Part shown: piece by piece, positions 7,091 to 16,047 of the stretch
How the letters are laid out: each line of letters opens with the position of its first letter
Numbering within the stretch: the stretch's first letter is position 1
Origin: Alphaproteobacteria bacterium
GTDB lineage: Bacteria; Pseudomonadota; Alphaproteobacteria; Sphingomonadales; Sphingomonadaceae
Reading direction: 5' to 3'
Length of the DNA stretch: 23,067 bases
Assembly: GCA_005882415.1 (NCBI GenBank)
Contig: VBAE01000212.1
Coordinates: 1-23,067, forward strand
Program-made: the position numbers and the translations under genes
Notes under the pieces: generated by a model
What the model saw: the letters and a program-made list of their open reading frames with translations, nothing else
Told to the model about the DNA's origin: nothing
The model's database searches: none

Positions 7091-8080
7091 GTGGTCTGGC
7101 CTTTCGTCACGACGCGCGAGCGCGCCAGGCGAGAAGCAGCAGACTGGTTCGCCAAGCTGCGTGGACCACGCCGCGAGGAGCATAGGCCGGAATTCACTAG
7201 CTGGTACCATTCGCGCCCAGAGAATCGCGAAGCCTTCGACCGTGTCTCCTCCATCTGGGATGCTGCTGCGGGGCTGCAGCCAGCGAAGGAGCCCCTAGTC
7301 GCCGGTTCAAGGCAGCCTGCGTGGCGACGTTCCGCCGCGCTGGCCGTGTTGGCTATCCTCCTGGTCGCTGGCGCTGTCGGCGTGCTTCTCCTCGGGCACG
7401 GGCGCGGCGCAAGCCCGGACGCGGAGTTCGCCGCCGCCTTTGCAGCGCCTGACGGGGTAAGGCGGACGGTTCAGCTGCCGGATGGCTCGCTCGTCCTGCT
7501 CGATCCCCGAAGCCGGATCTCCGTCAACTTCACCCAGACCGAGCGTAGGGTTCTCCTGGCGACAGGGCGAGCGCGGTTCACGGTGGCACATGGGGCGCTC
7601 GCCTTCCTTGTCGATGCCGGCAATGCGAGGGTCACCGCACACGGCACGATATTCGATGTCATCGTTTCGGATAGCGCGACGAAAGTGATCCTTTTGCAGG
7701 GGTCGGTTGATGTGACGAACCGTGCCGCTTCCCGAAATCCCGCAGCGGCGACAAGGCTTCGTCCGGGAGAGTCGACCTCCGTACCTGCCGCACTCCTCAC
7801 TCGTACCGGCGCCGGCTCCGCCGTGAAGGCGCCGCCTCAGATGCTGGAATTTGACGATTCCACCCTGGCCGACGCCGTTGCCGAGGCAAACCGTCACAGC
7901 TTCACCAAGATCGAGGTCGCGGACCCGGACGTGGCGGGCCTTCGGATCACCGGAGCGTTCAGGCCCGGCGATGCCCAAGGATTCGCCGAGGCGCTTGAAG
8001 CTGCTTTTCGCCTTCGCCTGGAGCGTCCCGGCAATGGCCGCCTGATCCTCCATTCGCGCAGGCTCGCCGATCCCAGCTAG
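7091..8080 (+). CDS. FecR-family anti-sigma factor / signal relay
   Basis: This 329-residue inner-membrane protein starts with GTG. The cytoplasmic N-terminal domain (REAADWFAKLRGP to EFTSWYHSRPENREAFDRVS, residues ~14-57) is the DUF4880 sigma-binding part of FecR proteins. One membrane span lies at about residues 82-102 (ALAVLAILLVAGAVGVLLLG). The periplasmic FecR domain (VRRTVQLPDGSLVLLDPRSR onward) follows, and the C-terminal segment (DSTLADAVAEANRHSFTKIE to EALEAAFRLRL) looks like the STN/DUF4974 fold that meets the receptor. It should hold the preceding sigma factor inactive until the TonB receptor signals. Spacing of 4 bases indicates translational coupling. Confidence 0.92.
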   Translation: MVWPFVTTRERARREAADWFAKLRGPRREEHRPEFTSWYHSRPENREAFDRVSSIWDAAAGLQPAKEPLVAGSRQPAWRRSAALAVLAILLVAGAVGVLLLGHGRGASPDAEFAAAFAAPDGVRRTVQLPDGSLVLLDPRSRISVNFTQTERRVLLATGRARFTVAHGALAFLVDAGNARVTAHGTIFDVIVSDSATKVILLQGSVDVTNRAASRNPAAATRLRPGESTSVPAALLTRTGAGSAVKAPPQMLEFDDSTLADAVAEANRHSFTKIEVADPDVAGLRITGAFRPGDAQGFAEALEAAFRLRLERPGNGRLILHSRRLADPS

Positions 8081-8160
8081 AATTTTTTCGGGGGGGTCTT
8101 CCCGCGCCAGTCGTCAACCCCTTGCCGGCGCCATTCACGGGCGAACCGGGAAAAGGGGAA

Positions 8161-11094
8161 ATGATGCACCACCGACCGATCGCCAGTCTGCTCGCCGGCT
8201 GCGCCACCGTCGTAATCTCGACGCCCGCGAGCGCCGCGGAGCGGGAACTTGTCTATGCCCTTCCGGCAGCAGACCTGTCCGTATCGCTGAGGGAAGTCGC
8301 GCGCAGGAGCGGGCGTAGCATCGTTGCACCCTCGGGCCTGGTTGCCGGGGTGAGGGCGCCGGCGGTCTCCGGAAGCTTCAGTGCCGAAGGTGCGGTTCGG
8401 GCTCTTTTGACCGGCACGCAACTCAGCGTCAGGCATGTCGGCGGCGCTCTCGTTGTCGGCCCGGCCCAGGACGCCAGCTTTCGTCCGGCGGCGGAGCAAG
8501 CGTCGGAAGCCACCGGCGATCCGGACATCGTCGTGACCGGCACCAGGATCCGGGGCGCCGCCCCGGTGGGGTCGCCCGTCACCAGCGTTACCCGGTCGGA
8601 CATCGAGCGCGGCGGCTATGCGACCACCCAGCAGATCCTGCAGGACCTTCCTCAGAATTTCGGAGGCGGCCCTGGGGAGGCGACCAGCGGCATCTCGGTT
8701 CGCGCGAATGCCAGTGCAAACTCAAGCTTCGGGTCGAGCATCAATCTGAGGGGCCTTGGGACATCCTCTACCCTCGTCCTGCTCGACGGGAGTCGGCCCC
8801 CGCTCGGCGGCTTCTCAGGCGCTTTCGCGGATCTTTCGCTGATCCCGGCGACGGCGATCGAGCGCATCGAGATCCTGCCTGACGGAGCGTCGGCGCTTTA
8901 CGGCTCCGATGCGGTGGCCGGTGTGGTGAACATCATCCCGCGAAAGCGCTTCACCGGCCTTGAAGCAACCCTTCGAGCGGGCACCGCCGACGGGGACTTC
9001 GGGGAGGTGCAGTTCGGAACCATCGCCGGCACGAAGTGGGGAAGCGGCAATGCGGTGATCGCCTACGAATATTACAGGCGCGATGCACTGGCCGCCGCCG
9101 ACCGCCCCTACGCGACCAACGACCTCAGGCCCTTCGGCGGGCCCGATTACCGCCAGGCCTTCGCGACGCCCGGAACGATCTTCGCCGGCGGGCAGCCATT
9201 TGCGATCCCGCCGGGCCAGGACGGACGAAACCTCCAGCCCTCGGACCTCATCCCGGGGAGCGTGAACCTCGGCGACAGCTGGGCCGGCACCGACGTTCTG
9301 CCCCGGCAGGAACGCCATGCCCTTTTCGTGCACATCCGGCAGGAGGTGGGGCCGGTCACGCTGTTCGCCGATGTCTTGGGGGCGCATCGCCGCTTCTCGC
9401 TGCGGCCGCGGCCGATCAGCCTGGCGCCGCGGACGGTCGGTCCCACGAACCCCTTTTACATCGACCCGCTCGGGACGGGGCAGCCGGTCCAAGTCTTCTA
9501 CGACTTTCGAGCCGATCTCGGGCCGGAGGTCCAGAGCGGACGCGTGAAGGCAGCGGCGGGAACCGCGGGCATGGAAGCGACCCTGGGTCGCTGGAGCGTC
9601 GAGGCGCACGGAAGCTTCGGGCTTCAGGATGAAACGTCGAAGCTGCACAATGTGGTCAACAGCGCTCGCCTGGCGCTGGCGCTGGCCGACACCAATCCCG
9701 CGACCGCCTACAATCTGTTCGGCAGCGGCGGCTCGACCAATCCGGCGACGATCGAGAGCATCCGCGGCTATTCGGACAGCTTCTTCCGCTACTCCACGGC
9801 GGGCGCAGCCGCCCGAGCGGACGGCCCGTTGTTCGACCTCCCGGGTGGAGCAATACGGGTCGCGATCGGCGGCGAATATCGCGAGGAGAGCTTCCGTGGG
9901 CGGGCCGTCGGCTACCGCTCCGGCCTGGTTCCGAACGAACTCGAGCTCGACTTTCCGGAACCGCGGAAGATCAGCGCCGCTTATGCGGAACTGTTGATCC
10001 CCTTGTTCGGTGAGGCCAACGCGCGGCCGGGCCTCGAACGGCTCGCGGTCTCGCTGGCGGGGCGCGTCGAGCATTACAGCGACTTCGGAACGACCGCTAA
10101 TCCGAAGGCGGGGCTGTCGTGGAGCCCAGCCAAAGGCGTGACCGCGCGCGGAAGCTACGGAACCTCCTTCCGTGCGCCGGCCTTTTCGGATCTCCAGCAG
10201 GGCCCGGAGACCCGTCTCTACTTCGTCTACCCGCTGCCCGATCCGAACGCCCCTGGCGGCTCGACCGTCGCCCTCATCCTGAGGGGCAACGATCCGGCAA
10301 TCGGCCCGGAGCGGGCGCGAACCTGGACCGCGGGGGTCGATCTCGAGCCTGCTTTCCTGCCCGGCTTCCGGCTCAGCACAACCTGGTTCGACATAAGCTA
10401 CCGGGACCGCATCTCCGATCCGTCGTCCGAGCTCTTCAACATCTTCGCCAATCCCGATATCTACGGCGCCCTGATCGACCGGTCGCCGTCAGCCGCCGAT
10501 GTTGCGGCATATTATGCAAATCCCGCCTTCCTGGACCTGTTCGGGCTGCCGCCGTCGGCGGTTGCCGCGATCGTCGACGCGAGAAACCAGAATTTGGCGG
10601 TCGTCGCCGAGGAGGGGCTGGACCTGGAGGCCACCTATGCCCGGCCGATGATGGGCGGCCGGATGGAGGTTGGCGCCTCAGGCACGTGGCTGTCGGATTT
10701 GAGGCAGGCGATCACCGCGGAGGCGCCTTCCGCGAGCATCGTCGGCACGGTCGGCAACCCGACCCGGCTGCGGCTGCGCGGCCATGCGCTGTGGTCGAAC
10801 GACAGGTTCGGGATGTTCGCCGCCGTCAACCATGTCAGCGGCTATGAGAACAAGGCGATCCCGGTACCGGAGCATGTCTCCTCCTGGACGACCTTCGATC
10901 TCCAGCTGAGCGCCAACCTGGCCGGCCGGAGCGGCGGCCCGGGCCTGAGGCTCGCCCTCAATGTCTCCAACCTGTTCGACACCGATCCACCCTATGTGAA
11001 TGGCTTCAACGGTCTCAACGCCATCGGCTACGACCCCGACAATGCCAGCGCCGTCGGCCGCTTCATCTCCGTTCAGGCGACTGTGAAATGGTGA
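8161..11094 (+). CDS. TonB-dependent outer-membrane receptor with STN signalling domain
   Basis: This 977-residue protein begins with a signal peptide (cleavage near ASA-A, residue 25). It is followed by an STN domain (about residues 28-98, ELVYALPAADLSVSLREVAR), a TonB-box-like DPDIVVTGTRIRG at 121-133, a plug domain (LILQDLPQ-like segment, SSINLRGLGTSSTLVLLDGS, and the conserved GSDAVAGVVNII), and a long beta-barrel ending FISVQATVKW with the typical aromatic last residue. The STN domain marks a receptor that transmits ligand binding to a FecR protein, here encoded just upstream. The start at 8161 follows AAAAGGGGAA. In related lasso loci this receptor sits with the isopeptidase, so its ligand is probably the lasso peptide; that is inference. 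Confidence 0.93.
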   Translation: MMHHRPIASLLAGCATVVISTPASAAERELVYALPAADLSVSLREVARRSGRSIVAPSGLVAGVRAPAVSGSFSAEGAVRALLTGTQLSVRHVGGALVVGPAQDASFRPAAEQASEATGDPDIVVTGTRIRGAAPVGSPVTSVTRSDIERGGYATTQQILQDLPQNFGGGPGEATSGISVRANASANSSFGSSINLRGLGTSSTLVLLDGSRPPLGGFSGAFADLSLIPATAIERIEILPDGASALYGSDAVAGVVNIIPRKRFTGLEATLRAGTADGDFGEVQFGTIAGTKWGSGNAVIAYEYYRRDALAAADRPYATNDLRPFGGPDYRQAFATPGTIFAGGQPFAIPPGQDGRNLQPSDLIPGSVNLGDSWAGTDVLPRQERHALFVHIRQEVGPVTLFADVLGAHRRFSLRPRPISLAPRTVGPTNPFYIDPLGTGQPVQVFYDFRADLGPEVQSGRVKAAAGTAGMEATLGRWSVEAHGSFGLQDETSKLHNVVNSARLALALADTNPATAYNLFGSGGSTNPATIESIRGYSDSFFRYSTAGAAARADGPLFDLPGGAIRVAIGGEYREESFRGRAVGYRSGLVPNELELDFPEPRKISAAYAELLIPLFGEANARPGLERLAVSLAGRVEHYSDFGTTANPKAGLSWSPAKGVTARGSYGTSFRAPAFSDLQQGPETRLYFVYPLPDPNAPGGSTVALILRGNDPAIGPERARTWTAGVDLEPAFLPGFRLSTTWFDISYRDRISDPSSELFNIFANPDIYGALIDRSPSAADVAAYYANPAFLDLFGLPPSAVAAIVDARNQNLAVVAEEGLDLEATYARPMMGGRMEVGASGTWLSDLRQAITAEAPSASIVGTVGNPTRLRLRGHALWSNDRFGMFAAVNHVSGYENKAIPVPEHVSSWTTFDLQLSANLAGRSGGPGLRLALNVSNLFDTDPPYVNGFNGLNAIGYDPDNASAVGRFISVQATVKW

Positions 11095-13205
11095 CCTCCC
11101 TCCTCCTCGCGCTCGCGGGCTTGGCCGCGCAGGAAGCCTCTGCGGCTCCCACCACGGGGCCTTGCGCCGACCTCATGCCCCACGCGCCCTTGGCGGTCCC
11201 GGCGAAGCGGGCGGCGGAGGCGGCCGATCTCATCCGGCTCCGGGATTTCGGGCTGCTCGACCAGCGGCTGGTCGGGGAGCAGGGATTCACGGTGTCCCCG
11301 GACCGAAAGCGGGTCGCGGTTCAGCTTCGGCGGGCGACGCCGGACCTCAAGGGCTATTGCGTCGGGACCTTCATTCTCGACGCGAAGCCGGGGGCCCGGC
11401 CGCGCCTCGTCGACTGGGGGACCGAAGTAATCCTCTGGAAACTCGATATCGCCGGGCTCGAAGAGCTCCATTACGGTTCGCCCGATCTGGTCACGCCCCG
11501 CTGGTCTCCGGACGGCAGATGGCTCGCCTACCGAAAGAGCGAGAATGGGCGAGTGCAGGTCTGGCGCGTCGCAGCGGACGGTGGCGAGGCAAGCCCGGTC
11601 ACCGAAGCTGCGAGCGACGTCGTCGATTTCGAGTGGCTGGCCTCAAGCGACGGCGTCGTCTTCAAGACCCGCCCGGGTGTCGCCGCACAGGAGGCCGCGA
11701 TCGAGGCGGAGGGTGCGCCTGGGTGGCGCTACGACCGGCGCTTCTATCCGCAAGGCGGGTTCAGGCCGAGGGTGACCTCGCCGGTGGCAACCGCATATCT
11801 GGTGAAGCCGGTCGACGGCCCGGTGCGGCCGGCTACGGCGGAGGAAAGCGCGATCGTCGACGCGCATCGGACGGGAATAGATTCCAATCCGGTGCTCTCG
11901 ATCGACGATCCGCGTCACGGCGGCCGCGCCCGCCTCGAACCGGTCGATCCGGGGGGCTATTTCTCCGCGGTCCGGCTCAAGGTGCGGTTCGGCGGAGTCG
12001 AGCGAAGCTGCGCCACCTGCGGGAAGGTGCAGGATCTCTGGTGGACGCCGAAAGGCGACCTCTTGTTCGTACGTCTGGAGGGCGTGAACTGGGGCACTCT
12101 CGGCTTCTACCGGTGGCGAGCCAACGACAAGGCTCCCCGCCTGCTCTTCCGCACCATCGATCGCCTGATCGGCTGCCAAACGATCGACGAGCAGAAGATG
12201 CTGTGCGCGCATGAGGCGTCCACGACGCCGCGGCGCCTGGTCCTCCTCGATGTCGCCAGCGGGCGCATGCAGCCGGTCCTGAACGCGAACCCCGAGCTGG
12301 ATGCCGTTGCGCTCGCCCCGGCGAGGAGGCTGAATTGGAAGGACCGGTTCGGCAACGAGACCTATGGCGACCTGGTCCTGCCGCTCAACCACAAGCCAGG
12401 CGAGCGGCATCCGCTGGTGGTCGTGCAATATACGTCGCAGGGGTTCCTCCGCGGCGGAACCGGAGACGAGGTTCCGATCCAGCTGCTCGCCCAGCGCGGC
12501 TACGCAGTTCTCAGCTTCCAGCGACCCTTCGGCAAGATGGCGCAGATCAAGGCTTCGACCATGGCCGAGTTCTACGCCAAATATAACAAGGACTGGGCCG
12601 GACGGCGCGGAATCGTCGATTTGCTCGAAGCGGGCGTCTCCAAGGTGATCAGCCTGGGGGTAGCCGATCCACGCCGGGTCGCGATCACCGGGCTTAGTGA
12701 CGGTGCGGTCACCGCAGAGTTCGCACTGGTCAACACTCGGCTGTTCTCGGCCGCGATGATTTCCACCTGCTGCTACGCCTCCCATTTCGGGGAGTGGCTC
12801 GGGGGCCTCGGCTTTTCCGAACTTACCAGGGAAATGGGGGAGGCGGGCCGGAACGAGCCCGGACATGACGCTTATTGGAAATCGGTGTTGCTCGGCATGA
12901 ATGCCCCCAGCCTGGACGTGCCGATCCTGATCAATGCCGGCGAATATGAGTTGCTGGGCGCGATCCCCGAATATGCGGCCCTGAAGGAGGCCGGTAAGCC
13001 GGTGGAGATGTACGTCTACCCTGGGGAGGGACACATCAAGTTCGTCCCGCTCCACCGGCTCGCTGTCTACGAGAGGACTATGGACTGGTTCGATTACTGG
13101 CTGAGCGGAAAGAGGGATTCCGCGCCGGCGAAGCAGGAGCAATATAAAGCATGGGATGCGCTCCCGCGGCCGGAAGCGACCGCGGGCACCGCTCTGCGGA
13201 AGTGA
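11088..13205 (+). CDS. AtxE2-type lasso peptide isopeptidase (S9 family)
   Basis: This 705-residue protein begins with a signal-like stretch (MVTSLLLALAGLAAQEASA). A beta-propeller region spans about residues 40-420, with blades such as LVTPRWSPDGRWLAYRKSE, and an alpha/beta-hydrolase domain of prolyl oligopeptidase type follows. The nucleophile motif GLSDG places Ser537, His649 lies in GEGHIKF, and the acid is probably Glu619 or Glu621 in NAGEYELLG. A Glu acid is a feature of the astexin isopeptidase AtxE2, which cuts the Gly1-Asp/Glu isopeptide bond and linearises lasso peptides. The start overlaps the receptor stop by 7 bases, so import and opening of the peptide are coupled. It ends 22 bases from the convergent cyclase gene. 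Confidence 0.92.
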   Translation: MVTSLLLALAGLAAQEASAAPTTGPCADLMPHAPLAVPAKRAAEAADLIRLRDFGLLDQRLVGEQGFTVSPDRKRVAVQLRRATPDLKGYCVGTFILDAKPGARPRLVDWGTEVILWKLDIAGLEELHYGSPDLVTPRWSPDGRWLAYRKSENGRVQVWRVAADGGEASPVTEAASDVVDFEWLASSDGVVFKTRPGVAAQEAAIEAEGAPGWRYDRRFYPQGGFRPRVTSPVATAYLVKPVDGPVRPATAEESAIVDAHRTGIDSNPVLSIDDPRHGGRARLEPVDPGGYFSAVRLKVRFGGVERSCATCGKVQDLWWTPKGDLLFVRLEGVNWGTLGFYRWRANDKAPRLLFRTIDRLIGCQTIDEQKMLCAHEASTTPRRLVLLDVASGRMQPVLNANPELDAVALAPARRLNWKDRFGNETYGDLVLPLNHKPGERHPLVVVQYTSQGFLRGGTGDEVPIQLLAQRGYAVLSFQRPFGKMAQIKASTMAEFYAKYNKDWAGRRGIVDLLEAGVSKVISLGVADPRRVAITGLSDGAVTAEFALVNTRLFSAAMISTCCYASHFGEWLGGLGFSELTREMGEAGRNEPGHDAYWKSVLLGMNAPSLDVPILINAGEYELLGAIPEYAALKEAGKPVEMYVYPGEGHIKFVPLHRLAVYERTMDWFDYWLSGKRDSAPAKQEQYKAWDALPRPEATAGTALRK

Positions 13206-13227
13206 CGGGCGGGGCGCCGCCGTCGCT

Positions 13228-14970
13228 TCAGGTCCAGTGCCGTGACCAGGCCTCCACCTGTGCGAACTCCAGGAGCCGGTGGAAGCCGGGTCCGGAGAAG
13301 CTTGCATCGTCCCGGAGCAGCGCTTCGACGGCAGTGCGGTCGATCATCCGTTCGGCGGCGAGGCGCCCTTCGAGGAGCAGCTCCCGGATCACCGGCCGAT
13401 GCTGGCGAAGCAGGGCGCCGGAGAGGCCGGTCAATGCACCCTTGGTCCTGCGCTCGATGATGCTTGCCGGGAGCATGGCCTGGAATGCCTGGCGGGCCAC
13501 GGCGCGGTTTCGGCCGCCGCTGTTCCACAGCCAGGATGGGACGGCGAGACAGCATTCGACCACGGGGGTCGAGAGAAGCGGCGCGTAAAGCGGTGCGAAG
13601 GCGGTCCGTTCGAGCGACTCCAGATGGTTCTGAATGGCGAGGATCGCCTCCACGTGCCTGCGTTTGCCGGGAAGCAGAGTCCCGGCCGCGAGCCACGGGT
13701 GAGCCGCGGAGCAGCTGCGCGCCGCCGCAATGCACTCCCTGGACAGGAGGCTCGACTCGGCTGGCCAGCGCCGAGGGAATGGGGATAGCAGGACCTGCCG
13801 CGCAGCAAGGAGGCCGGCATGCCACACGCTTGTATCGTGGACGAGTGCCAGGTCAGCGAGCGCCGCTGCAAATGGGAGCAGCGAACCGGAGGCGAGCAGC
13901 GCGTCTGCGGCTGGGGCGGCCGATCCCATGAAGCCGAAGACATTGTCCCCGCCCGCTCCGCAGATGAATGCGTCGGCTCCGGCCTCGGCCGAAGCTTCGA
14001 GCAGAAGCGCGTCGGCCGCCTGGGAGAAGGCGTGGGAGCTTGGCCGCGGCAGGTGTGCCGCCGCCGACCGGCTGAAGTCCACCTGCAGCGGATCGAGATG
14101 TTTGACGATCAGCGGTATGCCGAGATGCTCGGCGACCGCCGCGGCATAGATCCTTTCGTCTCCGTCAGGCGTCGGCGAGACCATGGTGGCAGCGACGACA
14201 TCGGCGCCGGCCGCGGCGAGGCAGGCGGCGACGATCGAGGAATCGAGGCCTCCCGAAAGCTCAAGAAGCAGTCGGCGGGAGCCGCGGGACCAGGCGGCGA
14301 CGCAGGCTTGAAGGGTCTCCCGAAGTTCGTCGGCCGACCATTTGAGCGAGCGGACCTCTTTTGGTCCACTCGCATGGTCGGCAGGCGACCAGGCGAGTTC
14401 TTGGCCAAGGCCCGGGAGGCGTAGCGCGCAGCCGGGGATGAGCTCGTTGCAGCCGCTGAGTGCAGTCTCCGACACCCGAAGGTCCGGGTGCACAAGCCCC
14501 GACGCCAGCCGCGGCCAGGCTATTGCGCCCCCGATCGCCCGGACCTCACGAAGGAGGGTAGCATCCGAGGCGACGAACAGGCTTGCCTCACCGGCGGCGT
14601 AATAGGCCGGGAAGAGCCCCGAAGGCTCCCGGACCGCATAGCCCACAGCACCGGCGGGTTTGACGATCGCCAGCCAAGCTCCCCAGAAGCGTTCGGTCCA
14701 GGCCGATGGCTGCCTGTCCGCCAGAGGCTGGAGCGCGTTTGCGTCCACTTTCCTGTTCGTACCCCGCTCGAAGCCGCGCCCCAGGAGCGCGCCTGCGCCA
14801 TCGTCGAGGAGGATGCAGTCGAGCTCGGAGCTGCAAGCGAGGAGGAGGGCAGGGGTGCTGCAGCGAACGGTGAGGCCTGCCTTCGCCGCGCTGCCGCGCA
14901 GGAGCCGGGATTCGGCGGGGTCGAGACCAAGTCCGGTCCGGTCGAGCAGCATGAGGAATCGGCCGTGCAT
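13228..14970 (-). CDS. Lasso peptide cyclase (C protein, asparagine synthetase homologue)
   Basis: This 580-residue protein resembles class B asparagine synthetase. The N-terminal glutaminase-like half (MHGRFLMLLDRTG onward) lacks the catalytic Cys2, as in lasso C proteins that need no glutamine. The synthetase half has the PP-loop SGGLDSS at residues 239-245, which binds ATP and adenylates the ring Asp/Glu side chain so that the Gly1 amine can attack it. The frame is open upstream, but the ATG at 14970 is chosen because it overlaps the B stop as TGATG. Size and order (A, B, C) match isopeptidase-type lasso clusters. It probably serves both precursors in this window. Confidence 0.95.
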   Translation of the reverse strand: MHGRFLMLLDRTGLGLDPAESRLLRGSAAKAGLTVRCSTPALLLACSSELDCILLDDGAGALLGRGFERGTNRKVDANALQPLADRQPSAWTERFWGAWLAIVKPAGAVGYAVREPSGLFPAYYAAGEASLFVASDATLLREVRAIGGAIAWPRLASGLVHPDLRVSETALSGCNELIPGCALRLPGLGQELAWSPADHASGPKEVRSLKWSADELRETLQACVAAWSRGSRRLLLELSGGLDSSIVAACLAAAGADVVAATMVSPTPDGDERIYAAAVAEHLGIPLIVKHLDPLQVDFSRSAAAHLPRPSSHAFSQAADALLLEASAEAGADAFICGAGGDNVFGFMGSAAPAADALLASGSLLPFAAALADLALVHDTSVWHAGLLAARQVLLSPFPRRWPAESSLLSRECIAAARSCSAAHPWLAAGTLLPGKRRHVEAILAIQNHLESLERTAFAPLYAPLLSTPVVECCLAVPSWLWNSGGRNRAVARQAFQAMLPASIIERRTKGALTGLSGALLRQHRPVIRELLLEGRLAAERMIDRTAVEALLRDDASFSGPGFHRLLEFAQVEAWSRHWT

Positions 14971-15656
14971 CAGGCGACCAGGATCGGAGTGAATGCGGTG
15001 ACTCGGTCTACGCGGTCGTTCAGGACGGTCTCTCCGTACTGAACCCAGGCGTGCGCGCCGAAGGGGTCCATCGTGACTCCCACGACCAGCCTCGCTCCGG
15101 CCACGCCACGGCCGCGACCGAGGAAGTGGAGCAGGGCGAACGAGTCCCGAAGACATTTGCGCCGGAAGGGCAGCATCGTTCGGGCAGCGGCGAAGCGGCG
15201 TGCGGCTTCGACTTCGAGCGAAGCGTCGCTCGCCGCGTCGTCGCCCGGAACCTTGAGCCTCAGAAGGCGCCGTTCCAACGACAGAAAGCGCTCCTCAAAG
15301 CTCGCCAGGAGCATTGAACGCGTCACTGCCGCGATCGCTGAGACTGGGTGCGCCGATGAGGCGGGAAGCTCGACGCGCGGTGCCGGCGGCGCGGCGGCCA
15401 GGATCGGCACTCCCTCAGGAGCCATGGTGATGACGTCCTCGCGAAGGAGCTGCTCGACAGCTTGCGGCAAGACGTCCGGGTCCTTCCCGGCGGCGAGGGC
15501 GCGGAAGGCCAGGTCGAGATCCTCGGGAAGGCAGAAGTAGCGGTCGGCCGGTACGTCGAGAAGCACGACCCGCCCCGGCGTCAGCGCGAAGAGAATGCCG
15601 CGCCGGGTCCTGTAGGATGAGGAAGCGGTAGGCGGCGCATCTCCAGTGGGGGACAC
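14970..15656 (-). CDS. Fused lasso B protein: RRE domain plus leader protease
   Basis: This 228-residue protein combines the B1 and B2 functions. Residues ~15-80 form a PqqD-like RRE (RRGILFALTPGRVVLLDVPA, DRYFCLPEDLDLAF), which grips the precursor leader. Residues ~105-228 form the transglutaminase-like cysteine protease (B2), with Cys168 in RRKCLRDSFALLHFL, His202 in PFGAHAWVQ and Asp214 in VLNDRVD as the triad. It removes the leader after Thr(-2)-Arg(-1). The start is GTG at 15656, with AGGGCGAGG before it, 13 bases after the precursor stop; its stop overlaps the cyclase start. In many other phyla B1 and B2 are separate genes; fusion is usual in proteobacteria. Confidence 0.94.
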   Translation of the reverse strand: MSPTGDAPPTASSSYRTRRGILFALTPGRVVLLDVPADRYFCLPEDLDLAFRALAAGKDPDVLPQAVEQLLREDVITMAPEGVPILAAAPPAPRVELPASSAHPVSAIAAVTRSMLLASFEERFLSLERRLLRLKVPGDDAASDASLEVEAARRFAAARTMLPFRRKCLRDSFALLHFLGRGRGVAGARLVVGVTMDPFGAHAWVQYGETVLNDRVDRVTAFTPILVA

Positions 15657-15669
15657 GCCGCCTCGCCCT

Positions 15670-15801
15670 TCAGTCGGCCGAAAGACCGAGGAAGTTGCGC
15701 CCGATGATCTCGACCGCGCCGTTGCCGGTACCCCGGGTCTCGACGCTCGCGCTGCCGAGCTGCTGCTTGCGGCTGCGATTGATCCTGCGGTCGATTTTCA
15801 T
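15670..15801 (-). CDS. Lasso peptide precursor A1 (43 residues)
   Basis: This short gene lies directly before the B gene on the same strand, with AAGGAGA six bases before its ATG. The peptide has a 23-residue leader (MKIDRRINRSRKQQLG... ending SVETR) and the 20-residue core GTGNGAVEIIGRNFLGLSAD. The leader shows the conserved Thr at -2, core residue 1 is Gly, and Glu sits at position 8, giving an 8-residue macrolactam ring and a 12-residue tail. From memory, the ending GLSAD is like that of astexin-2. The operon A-B-C and the isopeptidase facing it confirm the identity. Cleavage and ring are predicted by rule, not observed. Phe14 or a neighbouring bulky residue could be the steric plug. Confidence 0.93.
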   Translation of the reverse strand: MKIDRRINRSRKQQLGSASVETRGTGNGAVEIIGRNFLGLSAD

Positions 15802-15820
15802 GATGCGTCTCCTTGCGATG

Positions 15821-15835
15821 CTGCGTGATGCGCAG
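15821..15835 (-). promoter_or_regulatory. 5'-UTR hairpin before lasso precursor A1
   Basis: CTGCG and CGCAG arms enclose a 5-base loop just upstream of the A1 ribosome binding site. The stretch from this hairpin to the ATG resembles the same stretch before the second precursor (21013-21047), including CAGCATC followed by AGGAGAC. Conservation outside the coding region suggests a functional or recently copied leader. Confidence 0.5.
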
Positions 15836-15853
15836 TGGTCAAAGGATAAGCGC

Positions 15854-15872
15854 TTCGCCGGGGGCCGGCGAA
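15854..15872. promoter_or_regulatory. Perfect inverted repeat upstream of lasso precursor A1
   Basis: TTCGCCGG (15854-15861), spacer GGG, and CCGGCGAA (15865-15872) form a perfect 8-base inverted repeat 53 bases before the A1 start. It is flanked by a further complementary pair ATAAG (15846-15850) and CTTAT (15873-15877). It could be a repressor/activator operator or an attenuator. AT-rich TATAAG-like promoter elements lie just beyond, at 15878-15895. Confidence 0.5.
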
Positions 15873-16047
15873 CTTATGCTTTGCTTATATTCGGAATGTT
15901 GAGCGGCCTTTCTGTTTGGGCCGATCGGCGCAGTCCTGATGGCGAGGCCGCGGAGTTCCGCGATCCGGGCTCGAAGGCCAGTGCTCGCCGATTCAGCTGG
16001 CGAGCGCTGCGACCGCGGGTGAGAGCCGCGTCGGCAGGTCAGGGCTG

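Noticed and set aside
11643..13307. A 554-codon open frame on the - strand opposite the isopeptidase
   Set aside because: It is antisense to a well-recognised enzyme; the composition (Arg, Pro, His rich) is that of a shadow frame in GC-rich DNA and no family pattern is seen.
15670..15801. Alternative core of precursor A1 starting at the second Gly (GNGAVE...)
   Set aside because: This would give a 6-residue ring and place Thr at -1; lasso rings have 7 to 9 residues and Thr at -2.
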